From contig CAJNYU010000541.1 in NCBI GenBank assembly GCA_905331475.1, positions 124,001 through 188,000 of the forward strand: a DNA stretch of 64,000 nucleotides, written 5' to 3'. This DNA comes from Rotaria socialis. Its lineage: Eukaryota > Rotifera > Eurotatoria > Philodinida > Philodinidae. Position numbers and translations under genes: made by a program. The notes under the pieces are model-generated. The model had not been told where the DNA came from. It searched no databases and worked only from the letters and a program-made list of their open reading frames with translations. Positions 11,993 through 24,145 of the stretch are shown here, piece after piece; position 1 is the stretch's first letter, and every line of letters begins with the position of its first letter.

Positions 11993-12652
11993 TACATATG
12001 CGGCCATGTTGTTTTTTTCGCAGGAACACAATTTTTTTTGTGTTGTTTATTTCGATTCTTATCTTAAAATACACATATCACATGAGATTGCTCTTTTTGC
12101 TTTTGTCAATCCGACGTCTAGATGGCAAAAAAAAATCATTTGAGCGATTTCTTCGTTGGTTTTATTTAACCAATAAACATTGATTAAACCATACTTTAAT
12201 TAGTTAGTTTATGATCTTCAGTATAACGATGTATGATATAAAGTTCACACAATAGCTTTGTTTGTACCTAAACGCGTCCGTCCGTTAGTTCGACATCATT
12301 ATTTCTCTCAGCTCAATTCAGAAGAACGCAAAAAGAAAAAAATGCGAGAAGAAAAATCGTGTTGTTCTTGTTCGTCTGCTTATTTGTTTCTCTTTTTTTC
12401 CTCTCTTTTTTTCTATTTCTTTCATTCTGCTCTGTGTACGAGTGTCTATCGTCGTCGTCCCCTCGTCGCCGTTTAACATCCACATTTACTCGACGTATCA
12501 GTGCCTCTATATTGGTGTCGCCATTCATTCCCCCATCGTTGCATATTTCCCTTGCGCCGCCGCTTCTGCATCACCGACGGAGCACGCCAGTGTCCACTGC
12601 TAGTTCTAATTTACTATTCGTTGTTGTAACGAAGTAGCAACAACGAGGTGGG
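11993..12652. other. Intergenic and probable 5' UTR of the THAP gene
   Basis: Holds the 3' flank of the preceding gene, then a pyrimidine-rich and relatively GC-rich stretch (about 12360-12640) that is likely promoter and 5' UTR of the THAP gene. Open frames here on both strands are low-complexity (Phe/Leu or Arg/Lys/Asn runs) and are not called. Confidence 0.5.
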
Positions 12653-13346
12653 ATGTAAGTCGAAATGGTCGCCGCCTTTAGTTACCATTAAGTAAAAATA
12701 AAACGAATATTTTCATTATCATCTTAGGGCACATTTTAATAATAATGAACCAATTTGTATTGTACAAGGATGTCCAAACGGAATTCAAACAAATCCATCT
12801 GTACAATATTTTGCTGTACCAGTGCATATTACAAGTATTGCAGCAGCCTGGTACAAAAATACGATGCGTACTGATTTGACACCATCTCATACGCATCGTA
12901 TTTGTGAACAGCATTTTGAAGAACCATGTTTTGATTATGTTGGAAATAATACTAAAGTACTTAAGCCAAAGTCATTACCAACATTATTTGATTTAGAAGT
13001 TTTCTATAAAATGATTGCATATCAAGATAAATTACAAGAGTCAAATAAATCTATTAAAAAAACTAATATTACTTTTCACACAAGTAATCCTGATTTAGAT
13101 GGTAGAACATTAGAACCAATATTAAAAATGAATCTTGAAAGTGGTCATGTTAAAACACGTTTAGCACCAACACAAACATCTAGTAATTCTCCACAAGAAC
13201 AAAATGATAATACAAATATTAAAAATCAATCATCATTTATTGTGAATAAACCAGCATTAAATCAACATGAGAGTGTAAGAAAACTTTTTGTACAAAATAA
13301 GATTGACAAGGAAACTAGTCAAATCAAGAAATTGATTTCAATTTAG
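12653..13346 (+). CDS. THAP-domain protein, 206 aa, start codon split by an intron
   Basis: THAP domains are C2CH zinc-dependent DNA-binding modules shared with P-element transposases. The coding parts are 12653-12654 (AT) and 12728-13346. The donor GTAAGT at 12655 and the CTTAG acceptor before 12728 make the ATG from both exons. An in-frame TAG lies just upstream, so no earlier start exists. Zinc ligands are C11, C16, C60 and H63. The invariant Trp sits in AAAWYKNTMR and the closing motif is KPKSLPTLF. After residue 90 the chain is polar and probably disordered, ending in a basic stretch. There is no transposase core. The next THAP gene begins 214 bp downstream on the same strand. Confidence 0.8.
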
Positions 13347-13559
13347 AGATTATGTGCATTATATAGATTCAATTGAGTTATGAATACCCAGAAAAGAGTG
13401 CCTGTTTTTATCTCATAATTATGAATAGATCACAGTTTTACAGTATTATTTAATAAAAAGCTGATTTCTAAATTTTCATCCATATAATCCTTAACAACAA
13501 AAGATTTTTTGTGAGTATTTCAGATCTTTTCTTCATTATTTGTATCGTGCGAGTTAACG

Positions 13560-16316
13560 ATGGTAAGCTTGTGTCTTTTAAATTGATAGATTTTTGTGCT
13601 TGTATATCAAGCTAAAAGAATAGTATGAGATCTGAAACTTTCTTTTTTTATCGATTACAATTGAAATCTATATGATGCATGTAATTTTGTCTTGGAAATG
13701 ATTTATAAATTGGAGAGATTTTCTTGTGAATAATTTTCATGTTATAAATATTTTACTATGAATTTTAGTTCGAAAGTAAAGCATCGAGTCGTTGTCACGT
13801 AGAAGGCTGTGCACATAATTATGTTGCACGTCGCCATCGTGTACAATTATATAAAATACCACGTGATCCTACAATAGCTCGTAAATGGCTTGACGCATGT
13901 GGTTATGAAAATATCCCAGTATCAGCATCAACTTCAACATTTAAAGTTTGCCGAGAACATTTTACTCAAAATGATTTTGAAGGACCAACCACATTGCGTC
14001 CCGATGCTCTACCATCCCTTTTTACAACATATTCACGTTCACTTATGGATAAAAATAATTTAATTGATTCGAACTCACCTGCAAAACGTTTTCGATCTGA
14101 TATGGCTAGCATACGTGCTAAACAAACAGCACCAATGACTAATAACAGCAGCAGTAGCAGCAGCATCAACAACAACAACAACAACAATAATAATAATAAT
14201 AATAATAATACGAATAATAAACGCATGCAAACACCTTATAGAAATAATAATAACAATAAGCAATATTCTCATGAACCACAAATGCTTTCACCATCGCCAA
14301 CGCGTGAAAATTTTGATGAAAATAAGCAAATATTGAATGACTCAAAACAATCAATTGATATGGAATTAAATATGAATTGTATGGAAGAACAATTAACTGA
14401 AGCACAATTAGTACATTGTCCTGTTAAAGTAAATAAAATATTTCGAATTCTATTTAACTATCTATTATTCTTTGATTTGCTTTAAATTAGGCTCTCGATC
14501 GAACAGATACAACTAACGGTACAACACCAAAGCCACGTAATCCTGTTGGTCGTCCTCGTATACATCCACGTGAACCATCATCGACAACAGCAACAGTCTC
14601 AACACCGATGAATAATTCGATAGCACGTCGTTCAAACTATCGTTCAAATTATGTTGAAGATGATCCAAATGAATTTGAGGAATACGATGATTGGAATGCT
14701 GACGAATATGATCATGATGATACAACACGTGATCGTGATTGGCTTAATCGCCAGCAAGATGATCGTTTACCATGGTCAAAACGAAATAATTCAACTGTTA
14801 ATAATTATTCATCAAACTATCAACGTAATAATAATAATACTACTACTACCACTACCACCACCACCGCTAATAATAATACGAATTCGTATCGAAATGTTCG
14901 ACAACCAGTATCTTTCCAACAACAAGAACAGCGCCAGACAAATAATAATCAACAACGACAAAATCGTGGACAATTTTATCAAACGCAATTTGTTAAACCA
15001 GAACCAACACGTAAAGCAACAATACCATTTCTTCAACCAGCTTTTGCACCAAATGCTACAACACAATATCCACGTGATCAACCATTACCTCGTCTTAAGC
15101 CTGGTACTGTTAGAACTCGAGGTGAATTTTATAGTTAATTTTCTAATCTTTTAAAAATAAATCTTCTATTTTATTTAATAGAAGAAGGTCTTGAAGTTGA
15201 GCTCGGTACGTGTTCTTCTTATTTGAATGACTCATTTGTTTTTTTTTCTTTCCTTTTCTTCATTGTAGAACACACATATAAACGAGCTCTATCGAAATAT
15301 TATGGTCAAAAACCCGGTCGAAATTTGCCATTATCCGATTATGGTGATTTCCGTAGTCAAGTAAATAGACCGATTTAATTTAGAAAAATATATATTAAAT
15401 CTTTCATTTCATAATTAACATGTACAAGATTATTTTAGTGTCCTATGTGTGAAAATCTTCTATTTGATAATAATATTCAATTAATTACACATCTTTGTCA
15501 ACATTTTGATCAACAACAAAACAACAATAATAATAATAATAATAACAACAACAACAATGAGCAACAATTTCAACCAAATACAAATTCACCATTTGAACAA
15601 ATTAATACAAAATGTTCACATTGTCAATCCGAATTTTCCAATCCATACTTTCTTGCTATACATATCGATGATAAACATATGCTTGAAATGAATGAATATC
15701 GTTGTCGTATATGTGAACAACGTCATACATCATTATTAGAATTAATCGCACATTTAAATTTATGTCATTGTGGTTTAGAAATGCCATATTTTTGTGAAGT
15801 ATGTTCATTTCGTACATCAATGCAAGCCGATATGATTTATCATATTGATGAAGTACATAAAAGTACAAGATATTTCTTTTGTCCGTATTGTTTTATTGGT
15901 ATTGAATTACCATTTATAACAAATTCATCGACTATACTTAATGGAACATTAGCTTATAAACATTTATTATTGCATTTTAATAAAGTCGATCAAGGACGTA
16001 CAATACAATCAAAATTTAAACATTGTAGAAAATGCGTTTTACATGTTTCATCAATGAAAGATCATTTACAACGTGATCATTTAAATATTGTCGATGGTAT
16101 TAAAGCAACATATTATGATGAAGATGAAAATTGTAAATAATTCTTATTTTATTTTTCTTATTAAAATCTCAACTGTTTGTTTTGCTTGTCTTTTTTTTAG
16201 TAGAGAAACAAAGTGACGAAGGTGAGCAATATGATGATTCGATGATGGATACGTCGTCGTTATCAATCGATAAATCATCAACAGCAAGATATGTGACACC
16301 GGCAAAAAGTGGATAA
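13560..16316 (+). CDS. THAP + six C2H2 zinc fingers (ZNF280/POGZ-like), 739 aa, 7 exons
   Basis: Exons: 13560-13562 (ATG only), 13769-14428, 14491-15121, 15182-15205 (24 nt), 15269-15360, 15439-16132, 16201-16316; all phases close to 739 residues. The frame upstream of 13769 has an immediate TAG, so the start must come from an earlier exon; ATG|GTAAGC fits. The THAP domain has C10, C15, C62, H65 and closes with LRPDALPSLF. Next come Asn, Thr and Gln-rich linkers, an acidic patch near residue 360, and from 471 six C2H2-type fingers: CPMC, CSHC, CRIC, CEVC, CPYC and CRKC. The finger order and the GLEMPYFCEVCSFRTS segment resemble the ZNF280/POGZ arrays. It is likely a nuclear DNA-binding regulator. 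The paralogue on the other strand (17922-20142) shares everything after the THAP part. Confidence 0.8.
14161..14223 (+). repeat. AAC/AAT trinucleotide tract coding poly-Asn
   Basis: Alternating AAC and AAT codons (preceded by AGC) encode a run of asparagines inside exon 2 of the THAP/zinc-finger gene. A similar tract lies at 15516-15558 and a Thr (ACT/ACC) tract at 14838-14866. Mixed synonymous codons suggest some age or selection for the amino acid, not a fresh pure-repeat expansion. Confidence 0.75.
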
Positions 16317-17921
16317 GATGTTCGTCTGTTTGTTTTTCTTTTCTTTTCTTTTTCTTTTATGTACATTTACTATTCCTGTTTATCTTTTTTTCGTCATTAC
16401 TCTTCTCTCCTGTCGGTTCGGTCTTGTAGATCGGACACTGTTTGTGTGTTTATGTATGCGTATAGGTGTTATGACATTTATCGTTTTTCTTTTTTCGTCT
16501 TTGCAGAATATAACTTTGCGCCTGTCTTTTTTTCTCGTCTTCTTTTGATTATCACATAGAACATCATTTGCACAGCAAATAATTTTGCTTGACAATACAA
16601 GAGAAAAGAAACAAATCATAAAGTACAAAAGAACAAACAAACAATCAATGTACAGTAACAAAAAAAACAGGTTTTGAATGCGATAAAATGAAGGAGAAGG
16701 ATGAATTCCTACAATAGAAAAATAGAAATATATCGATTGGCAATTAATTTTCTAAGAGTAGCTTTTTCAAATTATATCGATGAATTGCGTGAGAAAATAT
16801 AAACTCATGAGAATAGATAATTAGCAATTTGAGATAGGAAAGTTGTTAGCATAATATCTACCGCATTAAAATTGAACATACTACATTGCAATCTAAAGGT
16901 TGTAACGGACTACCTTCATATCTAGTCGTTTTGAAAGGAAATCTATGTATATGAACTTGAGTTATTGCATTTTTACACAGAATGGTATCGTTCGACTAGA
17001 AAAACTCAGTTGTAGTCTTTGGTTCTAAACTTTTCATCTGCATAACCTTGAATTGTTTCTATTCGAAACAAGCATTTAAATTTAAGAATCCATCGATCAA
17101 AGACTATTAACTAGTAAGTATCGATTTTGAGAAATATCTGCACCTTATCATATCTATTAAAAATTTAGCTAATGAGAAATTCACCAAAATATTTTCATCT
17201 TTGATTCAATAACTTCTAACGAATAAAGAAATCAGATGTAATTTGATAAAAATCTATATTACAGCTCGTAAAAAGAGGATCCATTATTCATGTTCAATTC
17301 GCTTGATTATTCATCTTGTATTATATATAACAGAAGACAAGACTGTATTCTTACGTTTCTCACAATGAAAAAAGAATTCTGTAGTTTTAGGAAACCTTAT
17401 GTAGATTGTGACAATATGTCCTTGTGTTCTTGATTATTCGTCTACAACAAGAACTTCATAAACAAAATATCAAAAAAACAAAATGCATGCTTCTTTGGCT
17501 GCTGCTACTAATATATGTAGATTTTTAATATTAATTCTATAGAATAACAAATTACATAAGATAACAGTTGTCTCGTTCTGACCTTACGAAGTCATTCACA
17601 AATAACGATATGAATACCATAAGTTCTTCTAACATTTCTTGCTCTACATAGCGATAACAAATATTGGCTTAAATCTATGATTAAAAATTTTTTTTACAAG
17701 AAATGCATGCTATTTTTTTAACAACAATTTAGAAAAGTTTTATTATCAACATCATGAAAATATACTATTATGAATTTCAAAAAAAAAAGAAAACGAAAGT
17801 TTTGAGATCAAGATGAAACTTTTTGTTCAAGCAAAGCAACATACTTGATATGAGTATAGAAAATCACATCCAGTCATGTAGCTAAGACATGCAAGATATA
17901 GATCAGTTCCTGTTTATCAAA
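16317..17921. other. Intergenic between convergent paralogues
   Basis: Contains the facing 3' flanks of the two zinc-finger paralogues. Open frames at 16309-16661 are low-complexity Phe/Leu/Arg runs. No repeat, RNA gene or extra exon was recognised. Confidence 0.5.
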
Positions 17922-20142
17922 TCACCGGCGAGAATACCATCGATTATTCATATGAACCTAAAATAGACGAAAAACCTATTCACATTTACGATAAAAATAG
18001 GATTTGTTTTCAGTAATCGAACCTGTTCATAATTGTTTGAGGCTGTTTGCCGACGTCGTATAGTTGCCATCGGTAATTGTTTCGTTCGATCAAATTTTAG
18101 CGGATAAAATCGATGATTATACGCTAAAAAAGACACAAACAAATGTATGATTCAAAAACAAAAAACATATTTTTTCTAATCAATTTACAATCATCCATTT
18201 GTTGATAACTATTTCTTTTTAATTCCAATAAATTATTCTCTTCAGAATTCGAATATGATTTTTTCTCATCATTATTTATATTCAATGAATGATGATAATT
18301 ATAATGTTCTTTAAGTGATTTAACATGAAGTGTACATCGATTACAAAATTTAAATAATGATTCAATACGACGTTGTTGTTTATTATTACTATTTTCAATT
18401 CTATCAAAATGAAGTATAACATGACGAAAAGCTGGCGTTGAATTAAGAATATTTGTATTTGATATTGTTGGTAATAATACTGATTGAAAACAGTATGGAC
18501 AAAAAAAATATTGTGTTCCCTTATGTACCTATAGGGAAAAAAACAAAAGTGTAAATAAAAGATGTTAAATCAAGTCTAGTTGGAAACTAGGATTTAGTTG
18601 TTCAGCTTAAACTAACGGAGGTTGTTTTCGTTTCGATCTGTATGAAACTTAGTTTTACACATTCTTAATAATCCTTGAGAAATATAATATGAACATAGTT
18701 ACTAAATATAAATATTCGAACGAGACTTTACTGCTGATATACGATTTGTGTAAGAAAGGATCCAAATATAGTGCAATACTTCTTTTTGATCGTGTTTGAT
18801 AAACTAGGATTAAAAGACAAAAATTACTTGTCGAATATGATAAGCCATATCTTCATACATTGATGTTCGATAATTACATCTATCACATATATATGGCATA
18901 TCAAGACCGATATGGGTATAATTTAAATGAGTAAATAGATCTATTAAACTATGATGATTTTGTTGACAAATTCGACAACGAAATTCATTGATTTCAATCA
19001 TATGTTCTTGGTCTTTGTGTAGTAATGTTTGAAATGGTGTTGAAAATTCATCATGACATACTGAACATCGACGATAGATTTTATCAAATGGACTTATATA
19101 GTTAAGATCATCTTCAAAATGTGAACATAAATGTGCTATAAATGACATATTATTTAATGACTGTTCGCCACATATAGAACATTCTAATGAAAATAGAAAT
19201 TTCTTTCATTGTCGAAATAAATATACAAATAAAAGTAAACATACTAATACGATAATCTCCATAATCACTCGAGTTAATTGTTTGTCCATTACGAGTACCA
19301 TAATAACGTAATAATGCATTAGCATAACTACGTTCAAGTTCAATGTCAAATGAGTCTCTATTATGATGACGATGATTATCCGTAATAGAAGATGATGAAT
19401 GAAGTTTTGAACGTGCATGAGAATTTATTTCAGGTTGTGGCCGAACAAAATGAGTTGAAGGTGGTAATCGACTATTTGTCGAAGTTAAATGATGACCACG
19501 TCCACCACGTCCGCGACCTGTTTTTGTTTTTTTAGGACAGACAAATTAGAAAATCTTTTTCTTAGAGTCTAAACTATTTTTCTTACCTCGACCAACACTA
19601 CCATTGACATGACTAGTACGATTATATGGACGTCGATCATGTTCTGGCAAATAATTTTCATCATCATCGTCATCCGATTCACTAGGTATAAAATCTTCAT
19701 CAGGATCGTGAAGAATTTCAATATCTGGTGTTGTTAATTTTTTCAATACTGATGTACGCTTACGAACAGCTGGTAATGGTAGTGGAGCAGTTGGATCATA
19801 TGCCTGAAAATAAATTTCAAAAAACAACATTTTTACACTAAAACTCTTTACTTGTGTTGGATAACTTTGTAATTGACTTTCACTGAGCATTTCTTCTTCA
19901 CATGCTAATTCTAATTCAGGTGTATCATCGAACAATGCTGTTGAAAATTTTAACCAAGAATTATCTTCATTTATAAATTGATTGTTGGTAGTGACTGATT
20001 GTGAAGAATATGAATGATTTCGATGAGTAATACTATTATCATTGTACCAAGTTTTAGTTTTTGGTCGATCGATTGTGTGTTTCACAGCTGTTTGCGGTTT
20101 TCGACCGCACGTTGAACTATTTTTAATATGATTTAAGATCAT
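17922..20142 (-). CDS. C2H2 zinc-finger paralogue without THAP (ZNF280/POGZ-like), 537 aa, 7 exons
   Basis: Exons (minus): 20142-19852, 19803-19587, 19517-19245, 19183-18828, 18528-18189, 18123-18023, 17957-17922; phases close to 537 residues. It aligns with the plus-strand gene at 13560-16316. Shared points are an acidic EEEMLSESQLQSYPTQ segment before a phase-0 intron (partner: EEQLTEAQLVHCPVK), the RYYGTRNGQ..SSDYGDYR block (partner: KYYGQKPGR..LSDYGDFR), then matching fingers CSIC, CSVC, CRIC, CDRC, CPYC and CNRC. Differences: no THAP domain, an extra intron inside the finger region (after IRQ), an acidic ESDDDDDEN patch and a GRGRGGRG-like basic turn. The first Met is at 20142. Probably a nuclear regulator. 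Confidence 0.8.
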
Positions 20143-22104
20143 TTAACTAAATAGAAAATGTTTTAATTTATTTTCTAGTTATTTTCTTTGAAAACTTGCT
20201 CAAAATACAATATCCGTCGTATTGTGAATTGTTTATCCAAAGGTGCGAATGTTTTTCTTGAAACAAAAATCAATCAATTAATTGGTTAAATATTTATTGC
20301 TATGAAATGTAAAAAAAAATAAGAGATGTACAAATGATGAATCTTTCGAATAGAGGTCTCGTACCAGTGGTGATCTATTTCGAATAAGAAATGGTTAAGA
20401 GATAATAACTACGATTGGTCAACAACGTATGACACGTAGAGGACGCACGTTACTTATTGTTAAAATAATTCATACAATAAAAATGTGATAAATGGAGCCA
20501 TAGAATGATTATTATCAAAATCAATTCAAATAAATCTATTCATAAAACATAAAAGAGATGTTATCAAGATGATCAAAAGTTTTTTCAATACAAAAAATCA
20601 CAGTTTTGATTAGAAACTGTACAGATTTTTCATAGACATACATAATAGTTTCATTGGGATCTTTACCAATCAACTGTTTCTTTCTTCTATCATGTTAATG
20701 CATGATATTCATAGTTAATAAATGTGCAAACTTCGGATTTTATCCGAGAGTTATGTGTACTGCAAAAAGTGCATGGGACATATGAGTCATTCTAGAATGT
20801 CTGAACACCAAAATTATCATGAGAAACTAGGCAATTTGATTTTTGGATGCAGTTTTTGTGCGTTTTGAGACGTTTTTCAGGCGATGTTTCGTTAGAACGG
20901 TACGATTTAGTTCAAAACTAATATCAGATTCGGAATCAGCGTTAAAAACTGAGTCGAGTTATACATGTTGTGTATAATTCTGAGAAAAATTTGTTTTTTG
21001 AAAAAAAATCCCTGTACTCCTTCTCAGGGATGGCCTGGTGATAACTCAACCATTTCTTGAGGGATTCTTCTCATCTTCGAACTCGACCGAGATATTCATG
21101 AGATTGAACTGTGTGGAAAATTTCATCACGATCTGACTCTCCTTTCGAAAGTTATCGTGCTTGCGGCCGGCCCGACGGACACAATGCCTGATTCTAGAGT
21201 GTACTCAAAAAGTGAGTACACAAAAAGCAGTTGTCGAAATATTTCAATCATCTTCACGTAACATTCATAGAATGTTTAACATCAATATCAAACTTTATGT
21301 TTCATTAACTAAACGTTAGGAGCATATTTGTAGTATCTATCGTATGGAGTAAATATCTCTTGTATGAAGTATCAACGCATTGATCATTGTCATAAGTAGA
21401 ATGCAAGGAGAATGTTAGTGTAGATTTATTTTGTACAAACAATTTCAAAAAAGAAACGGAAGTAAATAGAAATTTTGCGATTTTTACAGAAATTTTCAAA
21501 TAAAGTGTTATTAGATTTTACCATGCCCAACATCAAACCATTCATTTTCTGAAAGGCAATCGTCGAAAATACGAATGCTACTAGATATTTGTTTCTTTTT
21601 TGTTAGATTTATCGAAGTTCAAATAATGAGCATGTCACCAAATAGAGATAATAAAACAGTCTAGCTGTGCACAGCTACGCCATGTTTTACATATCAATCA
21701 TGTGGAGTTAGTGAAAAACAACTTGTTTATTAACAAAAACCCTTGATTTTTACAGTCAACGTCAGCCATTGGAAAACTAACTTGCAATGGAAAAATCATT
21801 GGTTTTGTATTCTAATAGACGAATAAATAATAAACAATTGCAACAATGTTTCATTAAAAGTCTATTCCAATAACGAAATCTATTGTCTAGCTATTCTAAA
21901 TTATTCAATACTTATAAACATATGACAAAACCTTTACAATTTTGATAACTATTTCAATTTGAATCGAACAAACTCATATTCATCAGAAATATATACCTTT
22001 GCTATATCCTACGTGAACGCGCCTAATATTTTGCACAACAAAAAAAAACGAATTCTCTCATTGATCAGCTAGCAGCTCATTTCTTCTGTCAATCAGTATA
22101 GAAG
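20143..22104. other. Intergenic with dispersed-repeat copy 2
   Basis: The left part should hold the promoter of the minus-strand zinc-finger gene, the right part the promoter of the seven-helix gene. The middle carries the second copy of the dispersed repeat. No gene is supported; short frames such as 21305-21499 (minus) have no recognisable features. Confidence 0.5.
20920..21221 (-). repeat. Dispersed repeat, copy 2 (uninterrupted)
   Basis: Reverse-complement match to 1905-2325. The hairpin lies at 21199-21221 (GTGTACTC...GAGTACAC). Compared with copy 1 in element orientation, the loop is reverse-complemented (A-rich then GT in copy 1, AC then T-rich in copy 2) while the stem is kept. This copy runs through the site where copy 1 holds the inverted 96-bp segment. 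No target-site duplication or open frame was found. Confidence 0.7.
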
Positions 22105-23058
22105 ATGACTCATAATTCAACAATTAAAACTTCCACGAAAACGAATCTCATCAACACAACTATGAATGAAATTATTCAACTAAATTTTTCTTCAAGTACT
22201 CGATCAACTCGATATATTTTTCAATTTATTATTCTTATTCTATTTATTTCTATTCTTACATTTATTGGTCAGAAATGCAATTCTCTTCGAATATTAACTC
22301 GTCCGTATTCACAATTCTCTCGCTTGATCGTATCGATTGGTATTATTGGTCTTATTCTTGATGATTTACTTGCTATTAATGGTATAACACATGGAATATG
22401 GTGTTCTATTCATCAAATATTTCTTCATTTTTTACTGATGCTTATTCTAGCAGGTCGTCTCTTACCTGATGTCTATGAATATACAAATCAACATTATCAT
22501 CAATACGATTCTAATAAATTAAAATCTTTTTCCATACTTAGTTTTCTTATTTTACTTTGTATTCAATCGTTCATTTCTCTGAAATGGCTATGGAATAATC
22601 ATTACTATTTATCAAATGATGAATGGAATCCACCAGTTTTATGTCAAAGTTACATTTGTCCTCAATTACTTATATTCATTCTTCATCTAGTCGATTTAAT
22701 AGTTACTATTCAATCCATACGTCATCCATTTGTTCTCGATGACATTAATCCCATGTCATCAATAGTATTTATCGATAAGAAATTCTGTCAACTAAATAGT
22801 ATTCTAATACGTTCATTCTATTTTACGAGCACATACATTCTTCGTGTGATGTTTCTACCCGGGCAATTTTCAGCTACGTTCTATAGTGGAATATTAATTA
22901 TTGAATATCTACTGAAATATTTAATTATTATCTACCATTCAAATTTAAAATATGAAAGTAATATTGATAATATGAATGGAATGAATAATACAGGATATTT
23001 ACGTATAAAAACTGATGATCTTAATGATGATTCACGTTTGCTCAATAATATTGACTGA
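22105..23058 (+). CDS. Seven-helix membrane protein, 317 aa, intronless
   Basis: A single open frame from 22105 with purine-rich start context. Hydrophobic segments are at about residues 40-58, 73-92, 98-118, 142-160, 184-206, 236-253 and 258-277. That makes seven, with an Asn-glycosylation-rich N-terminus (NST, NTT, NFS) and a polar C-terminal tail of about 40 residues, consistent with an outside N-terminus and a receptor-like layout. No DRY, NPxxY or class B/C signature is evident, so I do not assign a GPCR class. Two cysteines flank the loop before helix 3 and helix 5 (C101, C179/C184). The lack of introns contrasts with most genes here and could mean a retrocopy origin or a lineage-specific single-exon receptor family. 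Confidence 0.7.
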   Translation: MTHNSTIKTSTKTNLINTTMNEIIQLNFSSSTRSTRYIFQFIILILFISILTFIGQKCNSLRILTRPYSQFSRLIVSIGIIGLILDDLLAINGITHGIWCSIHQIFLHFLLMLILAGRLLPDVYEYTNQHYHQYDSNKLKSFSILSFLILLCIQSFISLKWLWNNHYYLSNDEWNPPVLCQSYICPQLLIFILHLVDLIVTIQSIRHPFVLDDINPMSSIVFIDKKFCQLNSILIRSFYFTSTYILRVMFLPGQFSATFYSGILIIEYLLKYLIIIYHSNLKYESNIDNMNGMNNTGYLRIKTDDLNDDSRLLNNID

Positions 23059-23183
23059 TATACATTGACACACATGAGAAGTAGAAGAAAAAAAAAACCA
23101 ACAACACAAAAATTGACAAACAAAACAACGATGTACATAGATAAATATGAATAGTTCTTATGAAGTTTGCTGGCTTCGTATGT

Positions 23184-24145
23184 TTAAAGATTCATTGATG
23201 GAATCATCAATGGTGGTTTGTGATGAGCTAAACGAGATGACGAAGATGATGATGAACTACCCGAAAATGCATGATTTTCATAGACAAGTACAGTTACAGG
23301 TGCATGACGTGTATTTGGTGTTGTATTTACTTGACTAAGAAGTTGTTTTCGTTTTGCTTTATAGCGTCGATTTTGAAACCTATGAAAGGTAAAAATTCAA
23401 GTTCTTTTTTTTCTCTTGATAGATTCAATTCAAACAAAATCTTAAGTTGTCTCACCATATTTTGACTTGTTGTTCTTGAAGCTAAAATAAACCAAAAGAA
23501 GAAATTCGATTTATTTTCACATGAGACGCATTAATGCGTAGACTCGAAAAACAATGTGTCATATCAAATACTATCATACTTACACTTAGTAGACTAGCCA
23601 ATTCGGCTCGTTCTGTACTTGATAAATATTTTTGTTGTGCGAATCTTCGTTCGAGTTCAATAACTTGTGCATGAGAAAAAGCGGCACGTGAACGTCGTTT
23701 AGTTTTCTTGATTTGAACATTACTATGATTTACACCTGCTAATGTTGCTGCTGTTGTCGATGATGATGATGATGTAAAATTTCGCATACTCAATAGAAAT
23801 GATTTTGCTACTTCGCTACTTGCACTATTGAATAGATGTTGTCGATAAGCATCAATACTATTTCTCATCGTACTCATCGTACTACTAGTTGTTGAGCTAT
23901 TCGAACAATCACCATTTTCATCTATAAATGAAAACTATAAAAAGTGAACTTTTTGTTTTGTTTTAAATATTTTAATACAAACCAGATTGAATCTTTTCTT
24001 TGCCAATGGATAAATCGGTCGCCTGTTGTTGTTGTTGATGATGATGATGATCATAAATTTGAAGCGCATCATGTATAGGTCGTTTTTTCTTCACAACACA
24101 ATCACGTAAAAGTGAATCAACATCAAATGGCTTTCCACCGATCAT
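23184..24145 (-). CDS. NKX3: NK3/bagpipe-type homeobox transcription factor, 240 aa, 4 exons
   Basis: Exons (minus): 24145-23983, 23921-23584, 23481-23456 (26 nt), 23379-23184; phases close to 240 residues. The homeodomain lies at about residues 129-188: [19 protein letters not shown], then [14 protein letters not shown], then [20 protein letters not shown]. The [14 protein letters not shown] signature and the Tyr in QNRRYK mark NK-class genes and fit NK3 (bagpipe/Nkx3) best. The homeodomain is cut by two introns, one within WFQNR. Near the N-terminus [11 protein letters not shown] resembles an eh1-type Groucho-binding motif (inference). His- and Gln-repeats follow at about residues 35-44. 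Bagpipe genes pattern visceral muscle in insects and skeletal or sclerotome tissue in vertebrates; the role here is not shown by sequence. NK3 versus a neighbouring NK subfamily is not certain. Confidence 0.85.

Noticed and set aside
12258..12637. Overlapping frames on both strands upstream of the THAP gene
   Set aside because: Low-complexity Phe/Ser or Arg/Lys/Asn products from a pyrimidine-rich 5' flank.
14075..14405. Minus-strand frames rich in Ile, Val or Leu
   Set aside because: Antisense readings of the AAC/AAT repeat inside the THAP/zinc-finger exon.
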